A DNA stretch of 64,000 nt from Rapana venosa (taxonomy: Eukaryota > Mollusca > Gastropoda > Neogastropoda > Muricidae), in contig CM054138.1 of the NCBI GenBank assembly GCA_028751875.1, positions 40,925,326-40,989,325 of the forward strand. The letters are read 5' to 3'. The notes under the pieces were generated by a model, which searched no databases, was not told the origin of the DNA, and saw only the letters and a list, made by a program, of their open reading frames with translations. This document shows, piece by piece, positions 10,690 through 21,461 of the stretch. A program made the translations under genes and the position numbers. Numbering within the stretch: position 1 is the stretch's first letter; every line of letters begins with the position of its first letter.

Positions 10690-13600
10690 CTCGAGAATTA
10701 TATGACAGAAATCATGAATATGTATCCTGATCTCCCCTGGTTGTTATGTGGAGATTTGAATGCCCCCACTGCTAATCTTTCTGATGTTGCCACAGACTAT
10801 GACGACAGTCACATTCAACTATTTGCTGATTTAAATGAGTTGTCTGACAATACCACACTGGTTAGCCGTAAATCAAAATACGGAAGTGTAAATAATTTTG
10901 GTAAAAAGTTGTTGGAATTGTGTAAGGAATTTGACTTAGTTAGTTATTGTCAATGGCAGATCACAGGGTGATAAAGAAGGGGAAATAACCTGCATTGCTA
11001 ACAGTGGCAAGAGTATTGTTGACTATTTCATTTGTTCATTTTCCTTATTTGAACTTGTCGCTGACATGTTTGTTGCAAGTAGATATGAATCAGATCATTT
11101 TCCAATTGTCATTTCTTTTTTCATAGAGTCTTATGAAGAAACATGTAAGGAAGACAAAGAATTAGAGGAAATATCAAAATACGTGTGGAAAGATGACAGT
11201 GCCGGTTTATTTCAAAGTAACCTCCTTGACAGTGTACAGATTGTGTTTGAACATTTTACTGCAGCTCTCTGTAGAAATATTGATGAAGCATGCGAAGTTT
11301 ATATCTCTTTTATACAGAGTGCTGCAGAAACAATGAAATTCAGGCAGAAGAAAAACATTAAAGCTCACTCTCCGCCACCATGGTGGGATAATGATTGTGA
11401 AGAAAGTAAACAAGTTAAATATGACTTACTGAAGAGTTTTAGACACACACTCTCAGGGAGATTTAGATGCTTTTATACGTCAAAAGAAAAGTTTCAAATC
11501 CTTGTGTAAGAGAAAACAAGATGAACATAACAACACAATTTTAAAGGATCTGAATAACTTATGCATGAATAAGAACTCAAAAGCCTTTTGGAAGAAACTG
11601 AAAGCACTGACATCTTTGAAACCAAGCAGATGAAATGAAATATCACCACGCTCATGGCTAGATTATTTAAGTCACTGTTTTCCTTAAATCAGCACTCAGA
11701 TGATACTGATTTCACTGAAGAAATTGAAAATATGCTGAATATGCATGACCTCAGTAATTGTGAAAATTGTGTTGGTTCACAACTTGGTGATGATATCACT
11801 GAGAGTGAAGTTTATACAGCCTTGAAAAACTGAAGAGTGGTAAGGCTTCTGGTCCTGATGGTTTGATGTCAGATTTTTTCCAGCATGCCACTGACATTCA
11901 TGTCAGATTTTTATTGCCTCTGTTCAACACAGTGTTTTCATCAGGAACATACCCAGAAAGCTGGACACATGCTGTGATTTTTCCTCTGCATAAAAAAGGT
12001 AGCACTGCACATGTTGATAATTATAGAGGTATCTCATTGTTAAACATAATTGGTAAACTGTATAGTACAATTCTGAATGAAAGACTGACAAAGTTCTGTG
12101 AAAGTGCACACTTAATTCCTGAGGCACAGGCTGGTTTTCGCAAAGGTTACAGCACCATCGATCACATTTTTACACTTCAGTCTCTAGCACAAAAGTATCT
12201 AACAAAGAAAAGTGGTAGGTTTTATACTCTTTTTGTAGATTTTTCCAAAGCATTTGACAGTGTTGACAGAATAAAACTTTTATTTCTGCTGCTGCAAAAA
12301 AGGAATCCATGATAAAATGTTCATGACGCTGCAAAGCATGTACAAAAGTGTGAAGGCAGCTGTGAGAGTCGGGGCTCACATTACTGAATATTTTGATTGT
12401 ATTTTTGGTGTCAGACAGGTTGTATGTTGAGTCCCCTATTATTTTCGATTTTATTTCTGAACTAGAATCAGATCTCACTGGATCAGATACTCAAGGCATA
12501 GATGTATTTTCTGAGCCACTAGGCATACTCTACTTATGTATGCAGATGATATTGCTTTAGTTTCAGATTCAGTTGTAGACTTGCAGAAAAAGATCAATTG
12601 TTTGGAAAATTATTGTAAGAAATGGGGACTTTCTGTAAATATGTGACAAAAACTAAAGTAGTCGTTTTTAAAATGGTGGGTTTACTAAGAAGTCTGAAAA
12701 TGGTGTTATTTAGGAAAGCAGAATACAAGTAGAATCTAGTTATAATTATCTGGGTGTGGTTTTTGGCTCAACATTGAACTGGTCAAAATGTATCGAAAAT
12801 CTCTCTGGAAAAGCAATTGAAGGCTGTTGCTGGTATCAAAAGATTGTACTTCAGGTTAAAGAATCTTCCAGCATCTACAGTTTTTTAGTATATTTTGATA
12901 CAAAAGTGAAACCATCCTCCTCTATGGTTCTGAAATTTGGGGTTTTCACAGCAGTATCATGATATTGAAAAAATACAAGTAAAAATTTGCAAAATGGTCC
13001 TGGGGGTTGGCAGAGATGTTAAAAATAATATTTGCCTTGGCGATTGTGGTAGATATCCCATTTTTGTTGACACTGTTACCGAGTAATCAAATATTGGCTA
13101 AAAATTTTGGATATGCCTTGATCATAGATATCCCAGACAATGCTACAATATGTTGTGTAGACAGGATGAAGCAGGGAGAATAAATTGGGTAACACATGTT
13201 AGAAAGATTTTATGCACCCACGGATTTGGTTATGTTTGGACAATGCAAAATTGTGGTAATTCCTCATCCTTCATGAAAGAATTCCAAATACGAATACAAG
13301 ATGTGTACCAACAAAAATGGCATGACTCTCTATCAGCATACCCTGACTACTTAGATTATCACCCGATTATTTGTAGAGCAAATTATGTATGTGAAGTAGA
13401 ATCTTTAGAATACGGTAGAGGTATATGTTTACTGAGGTCAAACAGATTACCTTTAAATGGAATTTCACGTTATGGCAAAACCGATTACTGATCCATTCTG
13501 CTCTCAGTGTGATGGCCAACAAATTGAAGATGTTGTCACTTTTTACTGTATGCCCAAAATATGCTGTATTGCGAAGAAAATGTATTCCTTTGTATTATTA

Positions 13601-13730
13601 CAGATTTCCATCGAATCTGAAAGTGCAGCTTCTTTGTATGAACACTAAACCTAGTTTGATGTTTAAAGTTGGATTATTTCTTACTAAATGTTTAGATATC
13701 AGAAGTAAGGATGTTCAACTTACATGAAAG
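10690..13730 (+). mobile_element. Second LINE (EN-RT), copy A, without the RTE insertion
   Basis: About 3 kb of a 5'-truncated non-LTR element. Endonuclease at 10,702-11,130: PWLLCGDLNA, a KKLLELC block, NSGKSIVDYF and ESDHFPI. Then a linker with PPPWWDNDC at about 11,385. RT at 11,845-12,660: SGPDGL, HKKGSTAHVDNYRGISLL, EAQAGFRKGYSTIDHIF, FVDFSKAFDSVD (box A), and YADDIAL (catalytic box) at 12,538. The C-terminal region to 13,690 has a HRYPRQCYNMLCRQDEAGR block. Frames break several times, so it is inactive. Clade is probably CR1/L2/RTEX-like, which is an inference. The site that carries an RTE insertion in copy B is intact here at about 12,025-12,035. Confidence 0.85.
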
Positions 13731-13735
<5 letters not shown>

Positions 13736-13805
<70 letters not shown>

Positions 13806-13990
13806 TATGGAATTTATATAGCGCTGAATCTTGTAAAGCAACAAATCAAAGCGCTCAGATTTTATTTCATACCACTTTAAGTCACGGCAGATTTCTCTCC
13901 GTGAAATTCGGGCTGCTGTCCCCGGGGAGAGCTGGAGAACGCGTCGCCACTTAGTGCTGCGCCACCCTTTTTTTTTTGTTTTTTGTTTTG
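13736..13990 (-). mobile_element. SINE with LINE-type tail, only in copy A
   Basis: About 22 ATA/TAA units, then GGAATTTATATAGCGCTGA. On the minus strand this is the 3' end GCGCTATATAAATTCC with an ATT-repeat tail, typical of L2-like LINEs and the SINEs that use them. The distal part (13,900-13,965) has a degraded tRNA-like start, GGTGGCGCAGC. Copy B is empty at about 52,535, where AAGTATATGATTAACTG runs into TGTTCCTATGGG. Confidence 0.72.
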
Positions 13991-14079
13991 TTCCTATGGG
14001 CCATATGGCCTGCAAAAACTGAATTAAAATTATTGTTATTGTTACACACACGCACGCACGCACGCACGCACGCACACGT

Positions 14080-14240
14080 TAAAATCCTGTTCCGCTTTTC
14101 GTAAGAGTAGGCCATTGTGTGCCAGTGGGAACAGATGACAAATTACAAAACCGCATACACACGGAGAATGGATGTAAAAAAATCAATAAGTGTTTATTCC
14201 ATTATCCTGGATATAAAAGAATAAAATTAAAATAAAAAAG
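14080..14240 (+). mobile_element. SINE 3' module
   Basis: Contains the core CTTTTCGTAAGAGTAGGCCA, then GGGAACAGATGACAAATTAC and the end TTATTCCATTATCCTGGATA. It is preceded by short (CGCA)n repeats. Shared with copy B (52,590-52,790). Confidence 0.65.
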
Positions 14241-14274
14241 TAAAAAACACACACATGTTAGTGTTATATTTACA

Positions 14275-14700
14275 TGACATGGCAGAAGAAGATCCAAATG
14301 TATCATATATTGTGGAAAACTTTGCACACTTCTTGGCATCTCATACAGAGGTCAGATAACTAACGAGGAAGTGAAAACCAAAATCGAAAACTCCCTGGGG
14401 CCACACGCAGAACTCTGACTTCAGTGATAAAACCCAAACTGAAGTAATATGGGCACGTCACATGAACATCTGGACTGGCCAAGACTGTCCTACAGGGAAC
14501 AGTACAGGGAGGGAGACGAAGAGGCAGACAGAGAAAACGATGAAAAGACAACATCAGAGAGTGGAGTAGCCTTGAGTGGAACGGCATAGTTATGGAAAAC
14601 TGAAAACTATGAGGATTTGAGGAAGCTGGTTGCAAAATCTTCAGTGGTTTCCCAACCGTCTACTAGACTACGAGATAGGTGAAGTGAAGGTAAAGGTAAG
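14275..14700 (+). mobile_element. LINE 3' end remnant
   Basis: Broken frames resemble the C-terminus of RTE-type reverse transcriptases. About 14,500-14,690 contains a GREGDEEADRE-like block (a GRRRGRQR motif in intact relatives), then NYEDLRKLV and QPSTRLRDR. Copy B carries the same remnant at 52,850-53,275. Confidence 0.65.
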
Positions 14701-14758
14701 TTGGGGGAGCAAAGCAATTCAGTCATGTGAATATCAGGAAGTGAACTGAACACTTGGA

Positions 14759-15382
14759 AAATAATAATAATAATAATTAATAATAATAATAACAACAACA
14801 ACAACAACAACACGTCATTGGAGAGGAATCACAAGCAGAACCAGAACAAGTACAACTTGTACAAAACATGTATGATGACTTGAGAACGAATAATAATCCC
14901 TGCTTCAACCTAGATATATGTTATCTTATCTTATCTTATCTTATCATACTGTCATGGTTTTGTTTTATCTTGTCTTGTTTTTGTTGATTTTTGCTTTATT
15001 TTAATTAGCTTTTTTTTTTTAATGTTCTTCATTTATCTGTATGACTTGAGCTTATGTTATACTGTTTTGATTTGCTTTATCATGGTTTGTTAGTCTGGAT
15101 TTATATTTAAAAAATCTCCATAGATTTTTGTCTTCAACATGTGTGAACATTGTATTTGATTGCTTTTATATGTCAATTTTCTTGATTTTCTTTTTTTGTG
15201 AGGGCAGGATGAAAAAAGTTGTGTAAACTTAATCTTTTACCCTCATTAAAGACCATTTTGACTTGACTTGAGATAAACAAATGACTGCAGAAGAAATTAC
15301 AAGAAAGAAAAAAAAGGTTAAAAGGGTAAGAATAACAAATCACCTATAAAACATGGTGCATGAAAGCATGCACGCGCGCAAG
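14759..15382. repeat. Simple repeats and AT-rich spacer before RRS1
   Basis: Holds (TAA)n/(CAA)n at 14,759-14,812, (CTTAT)n at 14,922-14,948, and T-rich DNA with nothing recognised otherwise. Copy B 53,333-53,960 is colinear. Confidence 0.7.
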
Positions 15383-15447
<65 letters not shown>

Positions 15448-15520
15448 CTATATATATAATTTATATTGTGTGTGTGTGGTATATATATTTTATTAATATA
15501 TATATATTGCAGAGTATAAG
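15383..15520. repeat. (TA)n microsatellite
   Basis: Long AT/TA alternation, broken by GTGTGTGTG near 15,470, about 125 bp upstream of the RRS1 start codon. Copy B has a shortened version at 53,965-54,045. Confidence 0.92.
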
Positions 15521-15646
15521 AAAATATTAATTTGTTGTGTGATTTCGAAACAACTATTGTATTACGCTAGTTTTCGGTAAAGACACATATTCTCAAGCTT
15601 GTCTTCCGCAAGGGACACTACTTTGCATTACTTTTCTCCCGACAGC

Positions 15647-15795
15647 ATGGCAGACACTGAAGCAGTTAAAGTAGAAACTTTTTTAAAAGAACGTTCTTCA
15701 GGCCCGACATCTGTAGAAAAAGCTATAGATGTTGAGTTAGATGTTGGGAATTTGTTGGCGGTAGACGTCAATAAAATTCCTGCGAAAGAATTCAA
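15647..15795 (+). CDS. RRS1: RRS1, ribosome biogenesis regulator, exon 1 (copy A)
   Basis: First coding exon of the homolog of RRS1. In yeast and humans this nucleolar protein works with RPF2 to load the 5S RNP (5S rRNA, RPL5, RPL11) onto the pre-60S ribosome. The exon begins at ATG 15,647 and runs 49 codons plus two bases to a GTAAGT donor. The decisive match is the block VELDVGNLLAVD, the counterpart of the conserved LDLGNLLA region near the RRS1 N-terminus. Exons 2-5 join in correct phase (2, 0, 0, 0) and supply the next conserved blocks in order. A pyrimidine-rich stretch, CTTTTCTCCC, lies just before the start codon. The C-terminal half is not visible and probably lies in or past the 30,170 gap. 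Copy B has a disrupted equivalent. Confidence 0.88.
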
Positions 15796-16204
15796 GTAAG
15801 TTTTTTCCGATATTGCACGCTCTTATTCAGTCTGGGATTTGCACATGCCATGTTCATGGTCTTCTACAAGTTCTAGATTCTTCTTCGTCTTCTCCTTCTC
15901 TACCGCCTTCAACGTTGTGAAGATTCTGTAGACTATAGCCTAGTATAAGTATAAGGGGGGTTTGCTTGAGTGTGAAGTTGCCTGAGGTCATGCATATAAG
16001 TCTAATACCCATTTACAAACCTGTACGATGTATCAGTCTATGATTGAATTACAAGAGAAAGGGTAAGGGGAAAAGCAATGTAGGATAAAATAAGCTAGCC
16101 AGCAGCAGCAGCGTTTGCAGCGTTCTCATTACTATAGAATGATTGACTGAATTTTTTTTTTAAAATATCAGCAGGGCTTGAGCACTTACTTACTTAGTCA
16201 AAGA

Positions 16205-16625
16205 CTTCTCACTGCCTCTCTCTCTCTCTCATTTTATTATGTATTCTTTGATTTCGAGGATAATGGAATAAGTACTCATGAATGATCTTTTTTTTTAAAA
16301 TCCACTTTCCAGACCCAGTGTGTAATATGTTTTGTAAATTTGTCATCCATTCCTTCTGGCACACAAATGGCTTACTCTTCTGAAAAGCAGAACAGATTTT
16401 AATGTGTGCCCAAAATGTTCTGCATGTGGTCGCACATGGGACCTCAGTTTCACTTGAACAGTTGAAGGACTTTTTCCATGGTTTTTTTGGGGGGAAGTGG
16501 ACTGGAGTCAGCACTGATGTTAACTCTAGAGGAAAAATCCTCTTGAGCAAGATTTGAAGCTGGGTCAGCAGATCACGAGTGCATCACTCAGTCTAACCAG
16601 TGTAACCACCAGACTATCCCTGCCC
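16205..16625 (-). mobile_element. Full-length SINE in RRS1 intron 1
   Basis: Minus-strand SINE. The tRNA-like head is at 16,625-16,540, with A box TAGTCTGGTGGTTACACTGG and B box AGCTTCAAATC; copy B keeps the better B box AGGTTCAAATC. The 3' module follows: ACATGCAGAACATT, TTTTCAGAAGAGTAAGCCA, a GACAAATTTACAAAAC block, the end TTATCCTCGAAATCAAAG, and a GAGA tail. This is the most complete copy of the module seen elsewhere in fragments. Copy B equivalent: 54,735-55,160. Confidence 0.78.
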
Positions 16626-17693
16626 CCTAAGTAAATGAATCATTGAATAAGTGGGTTGACAAGAGTCAACATGAACATGCCTACCAGTACCACTCACTGT
16701 GAGGGACTATGATGCCATTGATGGTAAAAGCAAAACCCAGCAAACTCCCCAGATTTCAGTCTGACTAAGAAAAGTTTCAAATTGCAGAATGAATGGGTTT
16801 TACTCAGCAGGACAACAAAGTTGTGTGTCACTTACTGAGTTAGAAAGTAAGCTCTGGATTCATAATGGAGAACTTGAAGGCCATTGAAGATGTATATAAT
16901 ACAGTGTTGATTATAGAGTGCACCCCTGCGGGATTCCCGCATTTAAAAAAAATTTTCAGCAGAACTATGTGGGCAGTGCGCCCTAACGGACGCAAACAAA
17001 TCATGGACATTTTGAACAAACAGTTCGCCACTGCAACTGTGGTTTGTATAATCTCTAGAATTAAGCACTACAAGCGCTATTAAGCCAAAGTTCTCTGATG
17101 ATCTGATTGTCTAAGCGCCTCACTTTTGACCAATAACAGAAACTGTAGTTTGTCCTCATCAGTTCCTGGGCAGCAACAAGCCCTCTTCTTAATAAAGCAG
17201 GCTCATCCTGCTCTGTTGTCCTCTTCGATTATGTCATTTCCAAGGGCTTTGACTCAAGTGACCCCAAATGGGACAGGGATCTTTAAGAGATAGCGACACC
17301 AGGGCCCAGCGGGTTCAAGCGGGTCCTGGTGGAGACTGGACAATTTACTTATTAATATATATTTTCTTTTTAATATATATTAAAAAATCTTTTTTAAATG
17401 TTTTTTGTCTTGTATGTCAGACAGTGTACCCTTTTGCAACAATGGGCAGCCTGCGTAATTGGAATTGACACCCTGATCAAAGACAGGGGAAAGAAGTCAC
17501 CTTGTATACTAGTCAATGATTTTATGTGTATTGAATTACACCTTTTGAACAGCAGGATTGGGTGGTTTTTTTTTTTTTTTTCTTGTTTAAGTATTTTTTG
17601 TTGTTTTTTGTTTGTTTTTTTTTTTGCTTATTAGCAAAGAGGGGCTTATGCAAGCTATGGACTCAAAATGTTTGAAATTTTGGTTGTTGTCAG

Positions 17694-17800
17694 TGTGTGT
17701 GTGTGTACATGTGCACATACCTGTGTGTGTGTACATGCGCACATGCCTCTGTGTTTGTACATGCGCACATGCCTCTGTGTGTGTGTGTGTGTGTACTATA
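17694..17800. repeat. GT-rich microsatellite
   Basis: GT runs separated by repeated ACATGCGCACATGCCTCT units. Copy B equivalent is 56,275-56,385. Confidence 0.9.
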
Positions 17801-17974
17801 CATGTACTGATGAAGTGTTAAAAATGTTTTTGTTAATGTTATTATGCAAATTGTAATCATTACACTTACAGTATATTGCTTCATGAAATCCTCCATGTCC
17901 CAGTAGGGCCCCAGGCTAATTAATTGAATATGCTGAATATTGAAAGTGTGGTGTGTCCACTCTGTGTTTTCCAT

Positions 17975-18050
17975 GAAAGACAGGGAGCAGTGCAATGTCA
18001 CAGTGTTTCACGTGACAATATTCAAGCTCCTGGTAAACAGATTAAACCAG
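17975..18050 (+). CDS. RRS1: RRS1 exon 2 (copy A, damaged)
   Basis: Encodes the conserved SRDNIQLLVNRLNQ block, corresponding to ARDNTQLLINQLW in human RRS1. Copy B (56,552-56,624) gives the clean 73-base version with AG and GT boundaries. Copy A has three extra bases inside the exon, a non-AG acceptor and a shifted donor, which I read as consensus errors or allelic damage. Confidence 0.82.
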
Positions 18051-18979
18051 TAAAGGTCATACTGTATAGTCCCTGTTAACAGTATATGAAACTACATAAT
18101 CGGCAATGCGTTTTCTTCGATTACGTCATGTACCTTAGCCGTGTACACACTGAAGATCATAGTGTGTGTGATCACACCATGCGACACAAACCAACTCCCA
18201 TCACTCACTTGGTTGTGTGAGATGAAAGCTGCAGAAAGGTTTTGTTTTTTGTGTTGGTTTTTGCTGCCTCATGTCCTGTTTCCCGATAGCGCCACTCACC
18301 TCAAGTCTCACCCGCCACATATAGCCATACCCAATTTGTTATTTTCTCATCCTCAGGCTGAAGTCCACATGAAGCCTATCAATATCTGGCTGTCATGGGG
18401 CACCACCAGAGGGACACTGCACTGCTGCTGGATTCAGTTTGTGCCCTGAATGGTGGCGTTCATTTTGTGCCGTGTTTCTAAGCTATCATACCAGGAACAC
18501 CAACCTACTAAGCCCCCAACTAATGACAGTATTAGCTCAGTCCCGTAAGAGCCAGACGTGATGAGTTGCCCACCCAAGTTGCAACCAGAGCACCACACAC
18601 CGACCCTCCCCCCTGACCTCCAACCCCAGGTCTTTGACAGACATAACTCAACACAGGCACAGAAATGTATCTAGGGAATATCCGTATTCAGAGGTCACCA
18701 TTAGACCGAGCAACAGGACCATACCGAATCAGAGGCTTTTTTATTTTATTGCAGAAATCAATGAGAATGAGATGACGCCTGACATAATGATGCTGCTGTG
18801 GAGGTGCCTGTGCTTTGAGACTACTTGACAGGGTTGTACTCTACACTTCCTATCATAATATATCCCGGCATCAACTCAGGCCCGAGACTGGGAAAGATAC
18901 AGACACCTGCAGTGTTGGTCAGTCATTTCAACAACACTCTTCAACTCGCATCCATAAAAGTGGAGGGAAGCTCAAACTG

Positions 18980-19125
18980 AGTGGTCACGAGTCTTCCCAC
19001 TCACACACATCACTCCGGGTAAGAGCCAGCCGGAGTCCGAAAAATCCCTACGACTCTTACGGGATTCAAACCCGGGACCTTCCATTCCAAAATCCAAGGC
19101 GCTAACCACAGCGTCATTACGGCTA
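18980..19125 (-). mobile_element. tRNA-like SINE fragment
   Basis: On the minus strand it has A box CGCTGTGGTTAGCGCC and B box GGGTTTGAATCCCG followed by TAAGAGTC. Copy B 57,560-57,690 is the same element with a weaker B box. It is not a functional tRNA gene: there is no complete acceptor stem. Confidence 0.65.
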
Positions 19126-19150
19126 GCAAAATGCTGCCTAAAAGTTAATT

Positions 19151-19610
19151 ATGAGTGCAGGTGCGCACAATCACACAAACTGACACAGTGACACACAACA
19201 CACACAGAGTGTACCGCACCGAAGCCCACACATACTCACACAATACAAGACGTCACACAAACACACACACACAACCACACTCACAAACACACACCACCCC
19301 ACATATACACACATGCACGCACAAATTTACAAAACTGCATGTTTATGTGGGACTGTATGTAAAAAAGCCACATGTTCTTATACCATTATCCTTGAAAATA
19401 AAAAGAATGAAGAAAACAAAAGAACGAAAAAAAAGTACCCCCCCCACCCCCCCCACCTCACCATACCCCCCCCACCCCCCCCCCCAAAAAAAAAAAAAGG
19501 TAAAACCACCCACCCCCCCCCCCCCAACCCCCCCACCCTACCCCACCCTTCCCCACTACCCCTTCCCCCAACCAACCCCCTACCCCAACCACACCCCCCC
19601 CCCTTCCCAC
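19151..19610. repeat. CA-rich and C-rich low-complexity DNA
   Basis: CACA-type repeats to 19,312, a SINE piece, then about 175 bp that is mostly C (19,436-19,610). Copy B has the CA part (57,720-57,870) but only about 15 bp of the C-rich part (57,963-57,978), so the C tract expanded in A, or is artefactual. Confidence 0.85.
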
Positions 19611-19854
19611 ACACACACAAAAGACAAATAAAACTTGCTTTTAAATTTCAGTTCATATGTTATTGATATCTTTTTTGGGATATGATAAATTTATGGTTTC
19701 GCCACAGTCAAAATTTCACAAGTGTTATGTGTGTGTTTGCGGGTTTTGCATGTGTGTGTGCGCATATATATATCCCTTTGGGGAGAAACTACGTGCTTGA
19801 ATGTGATTGCTCATTTGTTTTTTTCTGTATTTGAATGTATATTTCTTGTTACAG

Positions 19855-19893
19855 TTGCCGACAGAAAATAAAGATGGAATCAGCATTGTCCAG
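19855..19893 (+). CDS. RRS1: RRS1 exon 3 (copy A)
   Basis: A 39-base exon with a TTACAG acceptor and GTAAGT donor. It encodes LPTENKDGISIVQ, matching the LPTER segment that follows the exon 2 block in human RRS1. Copy B (58,215-58,253) is also 39 bases but reads LPTENKRESALVQ, so the two copies differ at the protein level without losing frame. Confidence 0.85.
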
Positions 19894-20259
19894 GTAAGTT
19901 GACTAAACTGTACAAAAGTTGATACAATTATTCAGAGGAAAATTGTTATTGGTAATCACAAAAGTTTGATGCATATTATTCACATAGTTCTTTTCCACTA
20001 CAGTTTTATAAACTTGTGCATAGAACTGCAGAGAACACTGTCAGAAGATAACTATGTGAAGAAATCAAGTGCTTTTCTTCTCCAAAATTTGGCTTAAATT
20101 TCTTTTTCTTTTTTTTGGGGGGGGCGGGTATATCTTTGTTTTATGATCTGTGGGAGTGCTGAAGGTCCCTTGAGTGGGAGTTTCTGTTTTCAGAAGTGTC
20201 AGCAATACAAGCAAAATTTTGGCTAAAAATAATGAGTCAGAAGTTGGCTTTTTGGTCTT

Positions 20260-20295
20260 GGGACGGGATAGCTCAGTGGGTCAGGAGCACTCACT
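20260..20295 (+). mobile_element. tRNA/5S SINE, left part
   Basis: Starts GGGACGGGATAGCTCAGTGG and breaks off after CACTCACT, inside the tRNA-derived head. The remainder resumes at 21,462. In copy B the same SINE is uninterrupted at 58,798-59,093. Confidence 0.85.
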
Positions 20296-21461
20296 ACAGA
20301 AACACTTTTCTTATGGAACAAAAGATTAAACGAAAACTTAAGTTACTTTATTACTTTGAAGATAAAAACTTTCACTTACGAGAAATATAAAAAAAATGTC
20401 CTTTTTTAATAATATATGTCTCACATTAGCACTTATTCCTTTTTAGATATAATTTCTTTCCAAAGTAAGGATCATTTTACGAGACATTAAAAGGTCTATT
20501 TCTTCTAAAGGTGTAATTTTTGAAACTTAACTTTTTACAATAGTTACTTACTTAAAGTGTCATTATAACATAAGGACTTTATGAAGAGTTCATAACTTAC
20601 ACCACATTTCCTTAGACTTAGTTATAGCTCATTAGACACGTTCACTTTCTTTATTATTATTTTAGTAAGGCAAGCACTTTAGTATACCTTTCATTTATAA
20701 TATAAAAAAATCTGTTTTATTTCAAAATTTTACTTAATTTTGACTTTTTATGTCTTTTTTACACAATTTTATTATTATCAAATTTTGTGTTTCTAAGTAA
20801 TAATGACACTTTCTTAAGAAAGCTGTAATTGACTTTGACAGTAACACTTAGGAAAAATCTTATTAAACAAAAGGAACAATTTCTAAAAGGAAGATAACTG
20901 TTAAGAAACTTTTGACAGAGAAGAACTTTACTTTTGTTTCTATACTAACACTTTTGAAATTTAAATTGAATACATCGGATTACTCTCTTAAAACCTTCTT
21001 TTTTTTAGAAAAAATGCCAACAAATAACTGGGTAAGGCACTAAAACTTTTAAGTAATAAATTTAATCTTATTTAACACTTTTTTATACCATTAAGATTAA
21101 TAAGACGTTTTATTAGTTTTTTAGTTTTTTCTTAATTTAAGAAATAGTCTTTAAGGACGCTCCTTAGAACTTAATGGACAAGGAAGAAAATTGCATACTT
21201 ATTTATTAACCGAATACTTTTTCGAAAATACATTGTTTTGAATAATAATGTTCTTTTCTTTAACAAAATTAAAACTAAGCTTTTTAACCTTTTATTTAAA
21301 AATTAGAACGTTAATTAAGACTTTATAGTTTTTACTTTAACACTTAAGTTTAAATTTGATGAGAAAAAAATGTCCGACACTATCCATACAACCCAACTCT
21401 ATTTACCAATTAAGATAAAAACACTTTTCTTAAACTAACATAGATATAAAAAGTATCCATT
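20296..21461. other. Anomalous AT-rich block inside a SINE, only in copy A
   Basis: About 1,166 bp, roughly three-quarters A+T, inserted into the head of a SINE in RRS1 intron 3. There are no terminal inverted repeats, no clear target duplication and no convincing open frame on either strand. AACACTT-type motifs recur, and AAACACTTTTCTTA occurs near both ends. By hand count AC+GT outnumber CA+TG (about 118 to 81). In the adjacent intron the order is the reverse (about 32 to 25 in ~200 bp). TA also exceeds AT. Such biases are normal only if the base order is reversed without complementing. The complement read left to right even contains TTTTTTTTACAG, an acceptor-like string, ending at 20,400. 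See findings. Confidence 0.6.

Larger units (their letters stand above)
15796..17974 (+). other. RRS1 intron 1 (copy A)
   Basis: 2.2 kb. Contains a full-length minus-strand SINE (16,205-16,625), a GT-rich tract (17,694-17,800) and otherwise unassigned DNA. The acceptor at 17,974 reads CAT instead of the CAG found in copy B, so either the base call or the site is damaged. Confidence 0.75.
18051..19854 (+). other. RRS1 intron 2 (copy A)
   Basis: 1.8 kb. Contains a tRNA-like SINE head (18,980-19,125), CA-rich repeats (19,151-19,312), a C-rich tract (19,436-19,610) and another piece of the SINE 3' module at 19,318-19,400. The rest is unassigned. Confidence 0.7.

Noticed and set aside
10702..13730. 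Host gene with an endonuclease/phosphatase domain
   Set aside because: The endonuclease is followed by a reverse transcriptase in LINE order, and the frames are broken.
20296..21461. Recent bacterial or organellar DNA transfer
   Set aside because: The AT content would fit, but no coding frame, rRNA or tRNA is seen in normal orientation, and the dinucleotide pattern points to reversed order instead.
20296..21461. Helitron or MITE insertion
   Set aside because: No inverted ends, no TC/CTRR termini, and no TA or longer target duplication at the borders.
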